From Paralithodes platypus (lineage: Eukaryota > Arthropoda > Malacostraca > Decapoda > Lithodidae): 64,000 bases of DNA. The stretch spans positions 10,148,671-10,212,670 of the forward strand of contig CM064552.1 of the NCBI GenBank assembly GCA_032716605.1, read 5' to 3'. The notes beneath the pieces are model-generated. The model was given only the letters and a program-made list of their open reading frames with translations. It made no database searches and was not told the DNA's origin. The position numbers and the translations under genes were made by a program. The first letter of the stretch is position 1. Each line of letters opens with the position of its first letter. Below are positions 62,340 through 64,000 of this stretch, piece by piece.

Positions 62340-62505
62340 CTCCTACCCGATCTCAAAAAAAAAAAATATATATTTTTTACACCAGAGGCAGCCCTTGACA
62401 GGGTCGCCTGAAAATCCGCCATTAAGGACGTGAGACTGTAACCACACTCTCTGTGGACAAAGCTGTCTTTAAACTTTTTTGTATGTACAGTACAGTATGT
62501 ATGTA
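62340..62505 (+). mobile_element. LINE B 3' end
   Basis: CCAGAGGCAGCCCTTGACAG, GGTCGCCTGAAAATCCGCC, GTGAGACTGTAACCACACTC and a TTGTATGTACAG tail match 56120-56270. Confidence 0.75.
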
Positions 62506-62599
62506 CTGTACTGCTAAATGTTTATTATGGGTATGGACAAATATGAGTGTAAAGAGAGGTTAATGAAACCAGTGGCACCAATATGGCGGAAGTTGGCTG

Positions 62600-62711
62600 A
62601 TATCTGTTACTTGAGAGCTCTGTGGGAAAGCCCGACCGTAGCCATGGCTTTCCTTAAGGACTCGGGGCTGTTCGGCCAGACAGCTTATGGAACGACAACA
62701 ACAACAACAAC
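62600..62711 (+). mobile_element. CAA-tailed retroelement, shortest copy
   Basis: CTTTCCTTAAGGACTCGGGG, CTGTTCGGCCAGACAGCTTA, TGGAACGACAACAACAACAA match the tail-proximal part of the family. Confidence 0.7.
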
Positions 62712-63007
62712 TAAAGGTTCACTACTGAAGACCTGTGCAGCTCTGTATAAAGCACTTTAATAGAGGATGGTAATGCAAAGTGTTAAATTAAGCGACTAAT
62801 CCCAAAACGAGTCCTTTCTTCTTAGTTATAATTATTAATTATCTACCTATTGCCAGAGACTCCAATCCCCGAATGAATCTCCTCCATGGACCTCTGTCAA
62901 TTAATCATGTTAATTATACTAAGTTCAAAATTACACATTGTACTGTACTATGTGTTTGGAAGAGATAACATGGCCAAAACTGTGTTTCTTATATAATAAC
63001 TTTTAAC
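62712..63007. other. No gene recognised
   Basis: AT-rich spacer. Confidence 0.3.
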
Positions 63008-63165
63008 ACCATGCACTCCCTTGATTTATAGGGCATACCCTTGTCAGTGATTTGATTGGACATTTATCAGGAATTGCTAGACCGAGCTGCACAAACTCTT
63101 ATTGAACTGCAGATCCTTCGATCAGCAGTCACATGTGCTACCGACCATGCCACGGCCTGTAGCCT
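63008..63165 (-). mobile_element. tRNA-derived SINE (family 2), reverse copy
   Basis: Minus strand: GGCCGTGGCATGGTCGGTAG, CACATGTGACTGCTGATC, AAATGTCCAATCAAATC and AATCAAGGGAGTGCATGGT match 10547-10740. Confidence 0.7.
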
Positions 63166-63188
63166 TTTCATATTCATTCCACTCTTAA

Positions 63189-64000
63189 CCCCTCCAACCC
63201 GGAAGGGCTCTTGAACGCCCATAACAACCTCGGCCCGCGCAACCCGGAAGGGCTCTTGAACGCCCATTGCTTGCGTGCGTGCTTTCGAATGCCGCGCGTA
63301 CATTTTCGGTATCGTGGGACGGTAGGTGGCGCCACCAGGCGTAAACTACGCCACAGCAACAGTATCTACCCCGACGCCATCATGGACAGTACGCCAAATA
63401 GTGATTCCGCTGTGTCCGATACCGTGCTTCCTACGACGCCCTTGCTAGTTCGTCGCGCCTTACCCCGACGCCATCGCCTAAATGTGTTATCTCCCGGAGG
63501 TATTGAGACGACATTGAGACTTTATGAGCGAGCTGATGCCAAGCATAATGTTGATGATGAAGTCAGTGACGACTCCAGTAATTATAAGTCGAGTGATTAT
63601 GGCCATGAGAGTGACAAAGAAGAGCAATTCCTGGGATTTGCGAGAGAACATGACAGTGATGAGAGTGATGAAGGTGATGTACCAGTTGTTGAGGAAGCTG
63701 GTTTACCTAAAGACAGTGAACTTGAGAGAGTGAGTGAGTGGGAGAGTTCAAGGTCACTCACCAAATTTCGCATAAGTGACACGACGCCAAGCCCTTCCCC
63801 AGGTAAATCGCCTTTCAAGCTACATTTGTATAAGCAGAAAATACTTGAGAAGGCGGCCGCGGCAGCTAGGGAACAAGCAAAACTACTTGGTGAGGATGAG
63901 GCTGTGAGTGAGGGTCAGCGTGGTGACCCTTCTCGTCCGCCATTGTCTCCCTTATCTACCCACGCCACCCAAGATGACCCGGATGCCCCGCATTCTTCCC
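63189..64000 (+). mobile_element. Left end of a piggyBac-like element, continuing past the window
   Basis: TTAA at 63185-63188, then CCCCTCCAACCC and two copies of GGAAGGGCTCTTGAACGCCC (63201-63220 and 63246-63265), exactly as in the 908-bp element at 46941. A long open frame starts 194 bp in. The right end is outside the window. Confidence 0.75.
63382..64000 (+). CDS. piggyBac-like transposase N-terminus (partial, 206 codons)
   Basis: Opens with MDSTPNSDSAVSDTVLPTTP and stays open to the window edge. The first 60 residues are neutral to basic (RRALPRRHRLNVLSPG), followed by an acidic stretch (VDDEVSDDSSNYKSSDYGHE, EHDSDESDEGDVPVVEEAGL) and a Lys/Ala-rich helix (LYKQKILEKAAAAAREQAKL). piggyBac transposases start with such acidic, low-complexity regions, but the DDE domain lies beyond the window, so the call rests on position behind the TTAA end and the subterminal motif. 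The ATG is the first in frame after the element end. Confidence 0.6.
   Translation, partial: MDSTPNSDSAVSDTVLPTTPLLVRRALPRRHRLNVLSPGGIETTLRLYERADAKHNVDDEVSDDSSNYKSSDYGHESDKEEQFLGFAREHDSDESDEGDVPVVEEAGLPKDSELERVSEWESSRSLTKFRISDTTPSPSPGKSPFKLHLYKQKILEKAAAAAREQAKLLGEDEAVSEGQRGDPSRPPLSPLSTHATQDDPDAPHSS

Overview
The window is eukaryotic nuclear DNA dominated by transposable elements. I see no operons, no bacterial gene spacing, no CRISPR array and no intact tRNA or rRNA gene. The mix fits an arthropod, most likely a crustacean of the decapod type: many CR1/L2-, RTE/Nimb- and I-like LINEs, DIRS retrotransposons, piggyBac, Merlin, Harbinger, pogo and mariner-type DNA elements, tRNA-derived SINEs, long TA and ATT microsatellites, many TACTGTACAGTA-like words and a degenerate TTAGG tract. 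That placement is an inference. Only one gene looks like an ordinary host gene: an eight-finger C2H2 zinc-finger protein at 40688-41575. A second possible host-type gene is a Merlin (IS1595/ISXO2-like) transposase-derived frame at 25161-26942.

Layout. 0-9 kb: a LINE remnant split by a CAA-tailed retroelement, then LINE A (2085-5470), whose ORF2 is intact, then microsatellites and interspersed repeats. 10-17 kb: SINEs, a minus-strand CR1-like pseudogene (11400-13921), and a nested stack in which LINE B (14240-16725) is broken by a 480-bp TTAA element and by a 403-bp, almost identical 3' copy of LINE A. A palindromic mariner-type MITE follows at 16769-16975. 17-24 kb: RT debris, a Ty3/Gypsy pol relic carrying a 37-bp LINE sliver, a decayed DIRS element and a LINE RNase H fragment, all on the minus strand. 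24-28 kb: TAGGCC-rich DNA, the Merlin-derived frame and LINE fragments.

28.5-40.4 kb is the structural centrepiece. The ends of a pogo/Tigger-like element (28558 and 40376) enclose a DIRS element (28692-40048). The DIRS has inverted terminal repeats differing by about one base outside the terminal few, and an internal complementary region made of the two joined outer ends. It carries gag-like ORFs, RT/RNase H and a tyrosine recombinase. Inside it, between two 120-bp direct repeats that differ by about 8%, sits a LINE with an open 670-codon reverse transcriptase frame.

40.4-64 kb: the zinc-finger gene, a degenerate tandem array that begins at its stop codon, several MITEs, LINE C (45967-48476) split by a 908-bp piggyBac-type element, a family of TTAA-flanked MITEs, a Harbinger remnant, a piggyBac transposase missing its centre, a LINE with endonuclease and ORF1, and at the right edge the 5' end and N-terminal ORF of another piggyBac-like element. 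That right-edge element shares a paired 20-bp subterminal motif, with identical 45-bp spacing, with the 908-bp element in LINE C.

The genes do not form a pathway. They record successive waves of transposition, and most of the interest lies in the nesting, which gives relative ages.
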